Source: TH-plancto1 sp031431195 (lineage in GTDB: Bacteria > Planctomycetota > Planctomycetia > Planctomycetales > Planctomycetaceae). Taken from it: a stretch of DNA of 29,971 nucleotides. The number at the start of each line of letters is the position of its first letter. The first letter of the stretch is position 1. The notes under the pieces are model-generated. The model saw only the letters and a list, made by a program, of their open reading frames with translations, searched no databases and had not been told where the DNA came from. The position numbers and the translations under genes are program-made. The stretch is from contig JANPCU010000016.1 of NCBI GenBank assembly GCA_031431195.1, positions 1 through 29,971 of the forward strand, in the 5' to 3' direction. Shown one piece after another: positions 16,073 to 24,398 of this stretch.

Positions 16073-17509
16073 ATGCCACGCAATACTGTGAGATCGACTC
16101 GCCGGGAGGCCCTGTGGCAGATCGGCGGCGGGTTTGGGGGTATCGCCTTGGCTGGACTGCTCGCGCAGGATGGTCTGCTCGCGGACGACGCCCCGCTGCT
16201 GCGCTCCGTCGGCCTCCATCACCCGGCCAAAGCCAAGTACGTCATCCAGCTGTTCATGAACGGCGGGGCGAGCCAGATGGACACGTTCGACTACAAGCCG
16301 GAACTCGACCGGCTACATGGTCAGGCGTTCGATCCCGGTAACGGGGTGCATGTCGAGGCGGCCACCAGTGTCCCCGGCAAGGTGATGAAGTCGCCGTTCC
16401 CGTTTCAGCAATACGGCGAGTGCGGGCGCTGGGTCAGCAGCATGTTCCCGCAGGTGGCGCGACATGTCGATGACCTCGCGTTTGTGATGTCGATGCAGTC
16501 GCGGACTAACGTGCATGGCCCGGCCAGCTACTTGATGAACACTGGGTTTCTACTGCCGGGGTTTCCGTGTCTGGGATCGTGGGTGTCGTATGGACTGGGT
16601 CGGCTGACGGACGATCTGCCGACGTTTGTGGTCCTGCCCGATCCGAAGGGGCTGCCGTATAACCAGAAGGGAAACTTTAGCTCGGGGTTCCTGCCGGTGG
16701 CGCATACCGGAACATCGCTCAACCTGAGTGCCGCCTCGCCGATCAATGATCTGTTGCCCCCCGCAGAGGCGAAGCAGATCACCTCCGCCAGTGAGCGCGA
16801 GGGACTCGATCTCTTGAGGGAGCTTAACGCCAAACACCTCGCCGAACATCCCGGCGACACCCGCCTCGAAGCCCGCATCTCCAGCTACGAACTCGCTGCC
16901 AAGATGCAGCTGGCCGCCCCCGAGGCGTTCGACCTCTCCCGCGAAAGCCAGCCGACGCAGCAGCTGTACGGGATCGATGACCCGGTGTCAGCCGACTTCG
17001 GGAAGCGGTGCCTGACCGCGCGAAGACTCGTCGAGCGCGGAGTGCGTTTCGTGCAGCTGTGGAGCGGAGCCGGTGGCCCGAGCAACAACTGGGACAACCA
17101 TACGGACATCATCAACGAACTGCCGAAGGTGGCCAACGCGACCGACAAGCCGGTGGCGGCATTACTAGCCGACTTAAAGGCGCGTGGGATGTTGGAGGAG
17201 ACGCTCGTCCTGTGGAGTACCGAGTTCGGCCGCATGCCCTTTACTCAAGGAGCCACCGGTCGCGACCACAACGGCGGGACGTTCACGAGCTGGATGGCCG
17301 GGGCGGGCGTGAAGGCCGGGGCCACCGTCGGCGAGAGCGACCCGTGGTCGTGGAAGACCGGGGAGTCGAAGCTGACGACGTACGACTTCCACGCGACGGT
17401 GCTGCACTTACTCGGGATCGATCACGAGAAGCTGACATACCGCCACAACGGGGCGAACCGGCGGTTGACCGATGTGCATGGGCATGTGCTAACGGGGTTG
17501 GTGGAGTAG
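16073..17509 (+). CDS. DUF1501 protein with twin-arginine-type leader
   Basis: The 478-residue protein starts with STRREALWQIGGGFGGIALAGLLA, a twin-arginine-type export leader. The core is typical of DUF1501: AKYVIQLFMNGGASQMDTFDYKP, SMQSRTNVHGPASYLMNTG, GVRFVQLWSGAGGPSNNWDNH, LVLWSTEFGRMPFTQG and GRDHNGGTFTSWMAGAGVK. The fold is related to the alkaline-phosphatase/sulfatase superfamily, but the activity is not established. In planctomycetes DUF1501 genes usually sit beside DUF1549/DUF1553 cytochrome-like genes. Here the partner is the BFD-like gene, three bases upstream. Export with a bound cofactor would fit the Tat route. Confidence 0.92.
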   Translation: MPRNTVRSTRREALWQIGGGFGGIALAGLLAQDGLLADDAPLLRSVGLHHPAKAKYVIQLFMNGGASQMDTFDYKPELDRLHGQAFDPGNGVHVEAATSVPGKVMKSPFPFQQYGECGRWVSSMFPQVARHVDDLAFVMSMQSRTNVHGPASYLMNTGFLLPGFPCLGSWVSYGLGRLTDDLPTFVVLPDPKGLPYNQKGNFSSGFLPVAHTGTSLNLSAASPINDLLPPAEAKQITSASEREGLDLLRELNAKHLAEHPGDTRLEARISSYELAAKMQLAAPEAFDLSRESQPTQQLYGIDDPVSADFGKRCLTARRLVERGVRFVQLWSGAGGPSNNWDNHTDIINELPKVANATDKPVAALLADLKARGMLEETLVLWSTEFGRMPFTQGATGRDHNGGTFTSWMAGAGVKAGATVGESDPWSWKTGESKLTTYDFHATVLHLLGIDHEKLTYRHNGANRRLTDVHGHVLTGLVE

Positions 17510-17601
17510 CGACGTGAGGATTCTGCTGGCGAGATGGACACATTGCATGCAATCGATTCCAATGCGGCGCACGAAAGCCGTTAGCTGTCACTCCGTTGTT
17601 C

Positions 17602-18786
17602 ATGCTTCCCGATCGCCAATCCATGCGTCTGGTCTCTACCCGAGAATCGATTGAAAGAGGCGAGATCTCGCTACTGGCGATCGTTGAAACGCTGTTGGCA
17701 ATGGGCGTGCTCATCGGGACGACGTACTGGTTCGATTCCGTACTATGGCTCGCTGGGGCATCCGCACTTGCTCCTTTACTACTTCTTTCCATTGAGGACA
17801 CCGTTTTGAGAGGAATGAGATGGAATCGATGGACGAGAAATAGGTATGGACTGACGTATTCGTATGTCAGCATTTTGCTCGGAATAGGATTGGCGGGAGG
17901 CTGCGGCTGGCTCATTGGTGGGTGGTGGGCACTGGTCATCGAAATTGCCCTATGTGGAACATTCTTCTACCCCTTGTTGGTCCTCCAATTCATTATCATT
18001 CGTGTAGGGACCACGCTGGTCTCAATACTCAATAGTCCACTACGTTGCCTTCTGGCGATTCCCAAAAACTGGCGGGGTATCGTGCTCGCTACCGATAGCG
18101 TGACACCACCGGAATTTCTGTTGGGTTTAGGCGTTGGTCCTGAAGTTGCATTCATTGACTGGAAGAAACTTACCATCTGTGGACGTTGGATGAGAGTCAG
18201 TTTTTTTCTGGGGATGTATCCGCTGACCGCCGCTTATCGCTGGTCTGTAAAGGCGACATGCCTGATCTATCTGCCAATAGTGTGGCTAGTGTACAAGGCG
18301 AAGTTCACGCCGGGATCAATGCGGGAGACTTTGGAGGACTTTCGCGACGACGACATCCAGTGGGTTCGTAGGGTGCTGGCGATTGTCGCTATGAGTGCAT
18401 TGGCCCTCAAGTTCACGCTGCTGTGGTATCTGACCGATGTGGTGCCGTGGGTAAAAGCGAATTCGCCGATTTGGGTGTTGAAGATCGTGAAGGATTGGAA
18501 CCACTACATCGTCCCGCACGAGATTCCGCCGTGGCAGATTGCTCCTGCGTTCAACGGAATTCTGGCCATTGGGCTTTGGTTCTATGCCCGGAAGATGCTG
18601 CGAAAGAAGGATCTGGCGGCTGAGGAGAATACCATCCTTGCGGTCTGGCGCACGGTCACGACGTTGACCGCGGCTCTCTCGCTATACACCATCGCATGCA
18701 CTGTACTCATCACTTGGAAGGCCGGGCACCTACTGGAGAATATTCAGCGGCTGTGGGACATGACAGGGAAGCAGTTGCTTCCCTAA
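17602..18786 (+). CDS. Polytopic membrane protein of unknown function
   Basis: The product is about 394 residues with roughly seven to eight hydrophobic segments, among them LLAIVETLLAMGVLIGTTYW, ILLGIGLAGGCGWLIGGWW, FFYPLLVLQFIIIRVG, LAIVAMSALALKFTLLWYL and the C-terminal LSLYTIACTVLITW. A soluble loop (about residues 150-200) contains IPKNWRGIVLATDSVTPPEFLLG. No transporter or enzyme signature is recognised. The start is uncertain: TTG 17596, ATG 17602 and ATG 17623 are in frame and none has a good ribosome-binding site. Base composition looks less GC-rich than the flanking genes, which may indicate lineage-specific acquisition. Confidence 0.75.
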   Translation: MLPDRQSMRLVSTRESIERGEISLLAIVETLLAMGVLIGTTYWFDSVLWLAGASALAPLLLLSIEDTVLRGMRWNRWTRNRYGLTYSYVSILLGIGLAGGCGWLIGGWWALVIEIALCGTFFYPLLVLQFIIIRVGTTLVSILNSPLRCLLAIPKNWRGIVLATDSVTPPEFLLGLGVGPEVAFIDWKKLTICGRWMRVSFFLGMYPLTAAYRWSVKATCLIYLPIVWLVYKAKFTPGSMRETLEDFRDDDIQWVRRVLAIVAMSALALKFTLLWYLTDVVPWVKANSPIWVLKIVKDWNHYIVPHEIPPWQIAPAFNGILAIGLWFYARKMLRKKDLAAEENTILAVWRTVTTLTAALSLYTIACTVLITWKAGHLLENIQRLWDMTGKQLLP

Positions 18787-18807
18787 GAACGGAATAAATT
18801 CCGTTCT
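18786..18807. terminator. Bidirectional hairpin terminator between convergent genes
   Basis: AGAACGGAAT (18786-18795) pairs with ATTCCGTTCT (18798-18807) across two bases. It starts on the last base of the plus-strand stop codon and reaches into the minus-strand hemW stop, so it can serve both convergent genes. Confidence 0.7.
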
Positions 18808-19978
18808 ACGTACCAGAGCCCATGAATTCGACGATGACTCTGTCGGCCATGCAGCGACCGTCGCGGGTCAGGCGGACGTGATCCCCGGCCAGTTCGAGTA
18901 GCCCCTCAGCGATGAATCGGTCATACGCTTCCCCGGCGAGGGACTCCAATTCAAGACCAAAACGCTCCCGAAACGCGGTGCGGGAGATGCCGACGCACGG
19001 GCGGAAGCCGAGCATCACCGCCTCGCGGGCGGAGCCTTCTCGGTCGAGTTGTTCGCTCTCGCCCACTGCGGGCTCACCGGCCAGCGTGCGCTTCAGCCAA
19101 GTGGTCACGCTGCGATGATTCGTGCGCCGCACCCCCGCTATATACGCTGCTGCTCCGGGGCCAAACCCGTAGAACGGTTCGGCTCGCCAGTAGACGTGGT
19201 TGTGGCGGCACTCCAAGCCGGGCTGGGCGAAGTTCGAGATCTCGTACTGCGGATACCCAGCTGCGGGAAGGCGGTCCATCACGGCCTCGTACATGTCCCG
19301 TTCGAGGTCGTCGGGGAGCTGGCTCAACTGGCCCTTCAGGCGGCGCGACCAGAAGGCGGTCCCAGCCTCGAACGTCAGGCCATAGGTGGAAATGTGCTGC
19401 ACGTCGAGACGGATTGCTTGGTCGATCGTATCGATCCAGTGCGCGAGCGTCTGGCCGGGAATGCCGAAGATCAGATCCACCGAGACGTTCGAGAAGCGGT
19501 CAAGCAACCGCCGAACCGCATCGGTGGCAATCTCGCCATCGTGATCGCGTTCGAGCAACTTGAGGAGTTCGGAGTCGAACGTCTGCACACCCAGACTGAC
19601 CCGGTTGACCCCGTGACTCCGCAACACCGCCAGCTTGTCATCCGTCAGCCCGGTGGGGTTCGCCTCGATGCTCCACTCATATCCGGGGGCCAGTCGGAAT
19701 TTGCGAAGCAGCAGCGAGCAGAGTCGGTCGAGTTGGTCGGCGGACAAGTAGGTCGGCGTGCCTCCTCCCAGAAACAGCGTGTCGATCTCCGGAGTCCCCA
19801 CCAGCGTCGCCAGCTCGATCTCCATCGCTCGCAAGTAGTCCTCGACCAGATCGCCACGTCGGGCAATCAGTGTGAAGTCGCAATACCCACAGCGATGCGA
19901 ACAAAACGGGACGTGAATGTAACACGCCCGTGGTGCGGGGACGACGAGTCGCTGGGGATCGGACGTGGGTGTTGACAT
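18806..19978 (-). CDS. hemW: Radical SAM heme chaperone HemW (coproporphyrinogen III oxidase-like)
   Basis: The 390-residue protein carries the radical-SAM cluster motif Cys26-x3-Cys30-x2-Cys33 (CSHRCGYC), preceded by YIHVPFC. GGGTPTYL, SIEANPTG, GVNRVSLGVQTFD, DLIFGIPGQ and YEISNFAQPGLECRHNHVYW follow in the order seen in the HemN/HemW family. The short N-terminus before YIHVPFC, and residues such as the HNHVYW element with GFGPGAAAYI, fit HemW, which delivers heme to proteins, better than true HemN. It acts in the cytoplasm or at the inner membrane. The gene appears monocistronic. Confidence 0.9.
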   Translation of the reverse strand: MSTPTSDPQRLVVPAPRACYIHVPFCSHRCGYCDFTLIARRGDLVEDYLRAMEIELATLVGTPEIDTLFLGGGTPTYLSADQLDRLCSLLLRKFRLAPGYEWSIEANPTGLTDDKLAVLRSHGVNRVSLGVQTFDSELLKLLERDHDGEIATDAVRRLLDRFSNVSVDLIFGIPGQTLAHWIDTIDQAIRLDVQHISTYGLTFEAGTAFWSRRLKGQLSQLPDDLERDMYEAVMDRLPAAGYPQYEISNFAQPGLECRHNHVYWRAEPFYGFGPGAAAYIAGVRRTNHRSVTTWLKRTLAGEPAVGESEQLDREGSAREAVMLGFRPCVGISRTAFRERFGLELESLAGEAYDRFIAEGLLELAGDHVRLTRDGRCMADRVIVEFMGSGT

Positions 19979-20074
19979 CAGTCCGAAGGCCGCATGACGG
20001 GAATGGGTACGTATCGTGTAAGCCGGCCAGTGAGTGCCCTCGCTGGCCCCCGATCGATCACGGGCACAACATGA

Positions 20075-20113
20075 AAACAGGCACGGTAAGCTCGCAGCTT
20101 ACCGTGCCTGTTT
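20075..20113 (-). terminator. 18-bp perfect hairpin terminator after rpsR
   Basis: Arms 20075-20092 and 20096-20113 are exact complements with a three-base loop. On the minus strand the stem is followed by TTTTC, so it is a convincing intrinsic terminator about 48 bases beyond the rpsR stop. Such symmetric GCACGGTAAGCT hairpins may also be dispersed repeats. Confidence 0.8.
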
Positions 20114-20160
20114 CTATCAATGTGTGTCGTGGCGTGGGACTTGACGCAGCTGCGACCCGA

Positions 20161-20460
20161 TTACTCGTCGGCGACGTAAGGCAGCAGACCGATGAATCGA
20201 GCCCGCATGACAGCCTCGCGAACCGCGCGTTGGAAAATTGCCGATGTGCCACTGCGACGACGAGGCTGAATCCGGCCTTCGCGGTCGACCAGGCCCTTGA
20301 GCAACTTTACGTCCTTGTAATCGACGTAGACGGGACGCGGAATGACGCCGTCCGGAGCGAACCGGCACTTCAATTTCTTCTTGAGACGCTGCCGCTTCTT
20401 GCGAAGCTTGCGGACGTCTGTCTTGGTCATCGGATTGGTGGTATTGGGCGCATAGGCCAT
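20161..20460 (-). CDS. rpsR: Small ribosomal subunit protein bS18
   Basis: The 99-residue protein matches bS18, which binds the platform of the 30S subunit with bS6. Recognisable parts are CRFAPDGV, VDYKDVKLLKGLVDREGRI, PRRRSGTSAIFQRAVREAVMRARFIGLLPYV. The basic N-terminal extension (TKTDVRKLRKKRQRLKKKLK) is longer than in E. coli. ATG 20460 has a strong GAAGGA seven bases upstream. The usual neighbours rpsF, ssb and rplI are absent and the gene is isolated. The ribosome-binding site lies in a small hairpin (20464-20479). Confidence 0.95.
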   Translation of the reverse strand: MAYAPNTTNPMTKTDVRKLRKKRQRLKKKLKCRFAPDGVIPRPVYVDYKDVKLLKGLVDREGRIQPRRRSGTSAIFQRAVREAVMRARFIGLLPYVADE

Positions 20461-20463
20461 GGA

Positions 20464-20479
20464 TTGATCCTTCGATCAA
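20464..20479 (-). promoter_or_regulatory. Hairpin over the rpsR ribosome-binding site
   Basis: On the minus strand TTGATC-GAAG-GATCAA forms a six-base stem whose loop and 3' arm contain the GAAGGA Shine-Dalgarno sequence, four bases before the rpsR ATG. Such a structure could tune translation. It is short, so the effect may be modest. Confidence 0.5.
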
Positions 20480-20778
20480 GGTCCCACTCACCTCACGGGG
20501 AGGAGCAGAACCGGCACAATGAATGGCCGCCACACACCGTGACTAGCCGAATTGTTGATTATGGATGATCTCAGTGAGAAGATCAACTCAGGCGTCTGCC
20601 CGCGTCTGGCCGTGCCCCGGCCGGACTCGACATCACCGCGAGAGCCAGGTTTCAGCATGCGACCCTCGCTGACGAGTCGGGCGGGGGGCGAAGCGTGGCG
20701 GGTTGTTGAGGGACGCCAGAATTCTGGGGATTCTGCTACGATTTGTACTCTACGACTTTGTCACTTGGGAGAGACAAC
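20480..20778. other. Intergenic region between divergent rpsR and the glycosidase gene
   Basis: About 300 bases that must hold both promoters. I see a fragment CAGAATTCT...ATTCTGCTACG (20718-20741) related to the hairpin at 29798-29821, and no gene. No promoter boxes can be placed with confidence. Confidence 0.45.
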
Positions 20779-22560
20779 ATGAGGTTCCTACGGATCGTCG
20801 CCCTCTCGGTAGCGACCTGTGTGACAGCTGTGTCGAGTGGGGCCGAACCGGGCGTGCGGATCGTGTTCTCCGGCGGGAAGCATCAGCTCCAACGCAATTC
20901 CGAGCCGTACTTCATTCGCGGAGTCGGCGGCAACGGACCGCAGCAGCTGCTGGTATCACTCGGCGGAAATTCGGTGCGTACATGGGGCGCTGAGGGACTC
21001 GGCGAGACGCTCGACAAGGCTCAATCGCTGGGACTCACCGTCACAGCGGGGATCTGGCTGGGACAGGTGCGGCAGGGCTTTGATTGGTCCGATGCGACCA
21101 GCTTGATTAAGCAACGCGAAACCGTGCGGGCCGCCGTCGAGAAGCATCGCAATCACCCGGCATTACTGATGTGGTCGCTAGGCAATGAGATGGAAGACGG
21201 CGAGGGGAAGAACGGAGCGGTCTGGTCGGAGATCAACAATTTGGCTCGGCTGGTCAAGTCGATTGATGCGGAGCACCCGACGATGACCGTGATCGCGGAA
21301 CTTGGCGGGGACAAGGTGAAGAATCTGCATGCCCTCTGTCCCGACATCGATGTCGTCGGCATCAACTCGTATGCGGGCGGACCGTCCGTCGCCGAGCGTT
21401 ATAAGAAGCAGGGCGGAACCAAGCCATACGTGATGACCGAGTTCGGCCCGCCCGGGATCTGGGAGATCGGCCAGGACGAGATCGACGCCTATCCCGAACT
21501 GACCAGCACCGAGAAGGCCGCCAAGTACCGCAGCACCTATCAGCAGTCGGTCCTCGGCGAGCCGAATCTCTGTCTGGGTTCGTACGCCTTCCTGTGGGGC
21601 GAGAAGCAGGAAGTCACCGCGACTTGGTTTTCCATGCTGAGCGGCGAATCCCGTCTCGCCGCAGCTGACACGCTCTCGGAGCTGTGGACCTCGAAACCGG
21701 TTGCGAACCGCTGCCCCGTGATTGAGACGCTGACGTGTGAGGGAAGCCGCCAGCGTAAGCCCGGTGAGACGGTGCAGGTGTCTCTCAGGACCTCGGACCC
21801 CGAGCAGGACGAACTGGCTGTCACTTGGCAGTTGCGGTTCGATGCTGAGCAGTACGGGACCGGGGGCGACACCGAAGCCGCTGCTCTGGCCGTCGACGCT
21901 GCGATCATCAAGACGTCGAGCACGGGGGCCGAAGTCAAGCTGCCGGCGGACGGCGGGCTATACCGCCTGTTCGCGATCGTGAAGGACAAACAGGGCGGGG
22001 CAGCTGTGGCCAATATCCCGCTGCGAGTGGATGCGGCTCGGAAGACGATGGTGGCTCGCAAGGCCGATTTGCCGCTGGTGCTGTACTCCGAACCGGAGAC
22101 GGCTCAGACCTACATCCCCGCCGGCTGGATGGGTGATGCCAAGGCGATCAAACTCGACCCAGAGCATGCCGAGAAACCGCACGCGGGCCAGACGTGCCTG
22201 CGTTGTGATTTCACGGCGAAAGAAGGTTGGGGCGGGGTTGTGTGGCAAAGTCCCGAACAAGACTGGGGCGACCGTCCCGGCGGCTTCGACTTGACCGGGG
22301 CGAAACGGGTGAAGTTCTGGGCGCGCGGCCAGAAGGGCGGCGAGAAAGTGACATTCTCCTTCGGCATCCTGGAGAAGCCCAAGCCCTATTTCGACACCGG
22401 CAAAGGGAACGTCGAAACCGTGCTGACCGCCGATTGGAAAGAGTACGAGATCCCCCTCGACAAACTCGATCTGACTCGTATCAAGACCGGTTTCGTGTGG
22501 ACTTTGGCCTCCAGCGGCGAACCGATCACGTTCTATCTGGATGATGTCCGCTGGGAATAA
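20779..22560 (+). CDS. Secreted glycoside hydrolase, GH2-like TIM barrel with C-terminal carbohydrate-binding-like domain
   Basis: The 593-residue protein starts at ATG 20779 after GGGAGAGA and has a signal peptide (MRFLRIVALSVATCVTAVSSGAE). Residues 25-310 form a GH2-type barrel: YFIRGVGGNG, VRTWG, HRNHPALLMWSLGNEMED with putative acid/base Glu137, DVVGINSY, and YVMTEFGPPG with putative nucleophile Glu221. Residues 320-420 look like an immunoglobulin-like module. Residues 430-593 (FDLTGAKRVKFWARGQKGGEKV ... ITFYLDDVRWE) resemble a jelly-roll carbohydrate-binding domain. The N-terminal sugar-binding domain of classical GH2 is absent. Substrate cannot be told from the sequence. Confidence 0.85.
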   Translation: MRFLRIVALSVATCVTAVSSGAEPGVRIVFSGGKHQLQRNSEPYFIRGVGGNGPQQLLVSLGGNSVRTWGAEGLGETLDKAQSLGLTVTAGIWLGQVRQGFDWSDATSLIKQRETVRAAVEKHRNHPALLMWSLGNEMEDGEGKNGAVWSEINNLARLVKSIDAEHPTMTVIAELGGDKVKNLHALCPDIDVVGINSYAGGPSVAERYKKQGGTKPYVMTEFGPPGIWEIGQDEIDAYPELTSTEKAAKYRSTYQQSVLGEPNLCLGSYAFLWGEKQEVTATWFSMLSGESRLAAADTLSELWTSKPVANRCPVIETLTCEGSRQRKPGETVQVSLRTSDPEQDELAVTWQLRFDAEQYGTGGDTEAAALAVDAAIIKTSSTGAEVKLPADGGLYRLFAIVKDKQGGAAVANIPLRVDAARKTMVARKADLPLVLYSEPETAQTYIPAGWMGDAKAIKLDPEHAEKPHAGQTCLRCDFTAKEGWGGVVWQSPEQDWGDRPGGFDLTGAKRVKFWARGQKGGEKVTFSFGILEKPKPYFDTGKGNVETVLTADWKEYEIPLDKLDLTRIKTGFVWTLASSGEPITFYLDDVRWE

Positions 22561-23432
22561 TGATGCCAGCGGTCACTTGCGCCGGGGATACGAGGTGTGA
22601 ACACTCTGCACAGGGTCCGTGAGGCAATGGCCGGATGGGCTGTTTACTGGCCGCTGGTGTGGCTGAGCACGAAATGACCCGCGAGGGCGTCTGTCGACGG
22701 GTCATTGTCGAACAAGCCGCCCGAGTTTCCCCGTGGAATCCAGCCGCAGCGCGGACTGGTCGCGGGGCCCTCCCGATGAAGGCCTGTCGAGAATGGGCTG
22801 AGCAAGCGCTGGAGCTGGCTCACGCGGCTCGTCGAGCGGACGAGATCAGCAGCCCGCCAGGGGCGACAGAATCTCGCATGGTGGCCGCGTTCCCCGGTCA
22901 CACTGCCTCGGTTTTCGCAGGCTTCTGCCGTCCTTAACGGGACTCGTTGGGTGGGTCGGGACCGCCCTCCCACCGTTGAAACGGTGGGCTATTTTCGGGT
23001 GTCCCTCGCGGGACAATGGCGGGAGTATGACGGGAGTTTCCTGTGGTAACACGGACCTGGGCAGCCGTGCCTAAGTGGGGTGCAAGAGCGACTCGAAGCC
23101 GAGGGTTTCAGCGTTGGATGGCGACCACACTCCTTCGGAACTGTGGCGGGTACGTTTCCACGGACCGATCGCCTCACTGCTCTGCTTACAGAGTCGGGCC
23201 ACGTTGTTGATGTTGCACAGTCGACCGACAGACCCGGGGCTTGGTCACCATTCCCCACGATGCTCTTGAGTGCTACGCAGCCATGAGGCGTTTTCGGCAC
23301 ACCGAATTCGAAACCGTTTGAATTTTATTTTTGACTGCGGTACATCGGGGTTCTTAGCCTTCAAAGATACGGTCCCGCACTTGTGCTCTCTCACCGCACG
23401 AGCGGCGTCCGGAACTGGCAGGAACTTTGATC
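22561..23432. other. Long spacer without a convincing gene
   Basis: About 870 bases. Several overlapping frames of 60-110 codons exist on both strands, but none shows a ribosome-binding site plus a recognisable or well-structured product. The region contains the hairpin pair at 22971-23016. It may be a decayed gene or a leader region for the secreted protein at 23433. Confidence 0.5.
22971..23016. repeat. Tandem hairpins CCCACCGTT/AACGGTGGG type
   Basis: CCCACCGTTGAAACGGTGGG forms an eight-base stem with a four-base loop and is followed by CTATTTTCGG. Next comes TGTCCC-TCGC-GGGACA, a second stem. The pair resembles short repeat units common in planctomycete spacers. Only one copy is present in this window, so the repeat status is inferred. 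Confidence 0.5.
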
Positions 23433-24113
23433 ATGGACGCTGGCACAACTGACCCCACGGAATCCTGGTTCATGCGACTGGGAGAGAACGCCGTTCGCTC
23501 GACCGTCATGGCCCTCGTCTTGACGGGCCAAATGCTGCCCGCTGGGGCTGTCTCGGCTCAAGAGGGACCGACGCCGCCCTCCGTATCATCACCAGATCAG
23601 CTCCCCCCGCTGCCCATGCCGGAGGCGAGTATTCCGCCCGCTGCGCCCCTCCCCGAAAAGATCGTGGAAGAGGCAGCAACCGCTGAACAGGCCGCAGCTG
23701 CCGCAGTCCAGGCCGCCAAAGACGCAGCCATCCGTGCTGTTGAAAACGCATCCCCCGTCCAGCCAACAGCAACTCCAGAGGTCGCTCCTCTTCCGGAAGG
23801 CACCCACCAACTCGCCGACTGGACGATGATCATCCGTCCTGGATTCGTCCCTGCCAAACCAGTCGCACACGTACTCGATCAATGCGTTCTGGTGCCACCT
23901 CCGCAGACCAGTGTCTCGGTCCCCGTCACCGTGAACGTTCACAACAACGTGTCCCCCCACCAGTTCCCCTGGATGTGGTCAGTACCAGCCACCTATCCGA
24001 CCCAGTGGAACGCTCCCACATCAGCATACCTGTTTCAGCGGCCTCGCCCGTATTGGAAACTGCGAGGAGACTTTCATCACCTGGCCCCGTTTATTCCCGG
24101 GTACTGGTACTAA
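23433..24113 (+). CDS. Ala/Pro-rich secreted or envelope protein, unknown function
   Basis: The 226-residue protein starts at ATG 23433, eight bases after AGGAA. A hydrophilic stretch precedes the hydrophobic segment STVMALVLTGQMLPAGAVSAQ, which would be a late signal peptide with a cut after VSA. A Pro-rich linker follows, then an Ala-rich predicted helix (EEAATAEQAAAAAVQAAKDA). The C-terminal 100 residues contain IIRPGFVPAKPVAHVLDQC, SVSVPVTVNVHNN and an aromatic tail rich in Trp, Tyr, Phe and Pro, ending FIPGYWY. No enzyme motif is seen. It may be a cell-wall or surface protein; I do not recognise the family. Confidence 0.65.
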   Translation: MDAGTTDPTESWFMRLGENAVRSTVMALVLTGQMLPAGAVSAQEGPTPPSVSSPDQLPPLPMPEASIPPAAPLPEKIVEEAATAEQAAAAAVQAAKDAAIRAVENASPVQPTATPEVAPLPEGTHQLADWTMIIRPGFVPAKPVAHVLDQCVLVPPPQTSVSVPVTVNVHNNVSPHQFPWMWSVPATYPTQWNAPTSAYLFQRPRPYWKLRGDFHHLAPFIPGYWY

Positions 24114-24150
24114 ACTTCTCGCGGTGAGAACTGAGACATTTCGTAGGTCA

Positions 24151-24204
24151 GACGTCCTCGTCCGTCCGTGAGGAAAGCCTCACAGAGCGACGGACGAGGA
24201 CGTC
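24151..24204. repeat. Two-level hairpin, GACGTCCTCGTCCGTC arms
   Basis: Outer arms 24151-24166 and 24189-24204 are exact complements over 16 bases. Inside, GTGAGG-AAAG-CCTCAC (24168-24183) makes a second stem. It follows the stop of the secreted-protein gene by 37 bases and could act as a terminator, but its symmetry suggests a dispersed repeat. Confidence 0.65.
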
Positions 24205-24292
24205 CGTCGTACGTCTCAATCCGTCCCGCGTGAAGTATAAACGTTCTGCGTCTCAGTACATCGTTTCGAAAAGCGGTCTACGCGTTATGGCG

Positions 24293-24394
24293 GATTCAGA
24301 ATCTGCCTTCAGTGCGCACAGGCAGGCATCCCTGTGACACTCTTGCGTGGGGCAGACATGCCTGTCTGGCTTTCCCCAAGAGCAATTCTGAATC
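24293..24394. repeat. 102-base inverted-repeat element, MITE-like
   Basis: GATTCAGAAT (24293-24302) and ATTCTGAATC (24385-24394) are exact complements. Between them CAGGCAGGCAT and ATGCCTGTCTG can also pair. The unit sits just downstream of the response-regulator stop. No coding potential is evident and no second copy occurs in the window. Confidence 0.5.
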
Positions 24395-24398
24395 GGCT

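Noticed and set aside
22635..22937. Possible 100-residue gene in the long spacer
   Set aside because: No ribosome-binding site, low-complexity Arg/Ala composition typical of a GC-rich chance frame, and an equally long frame on the other strand.
23075..23286. Two overlapping short frames before the secreted-protein gene
   Set aside because: They overlap each other in different frames with no recognisable product or translation signal.
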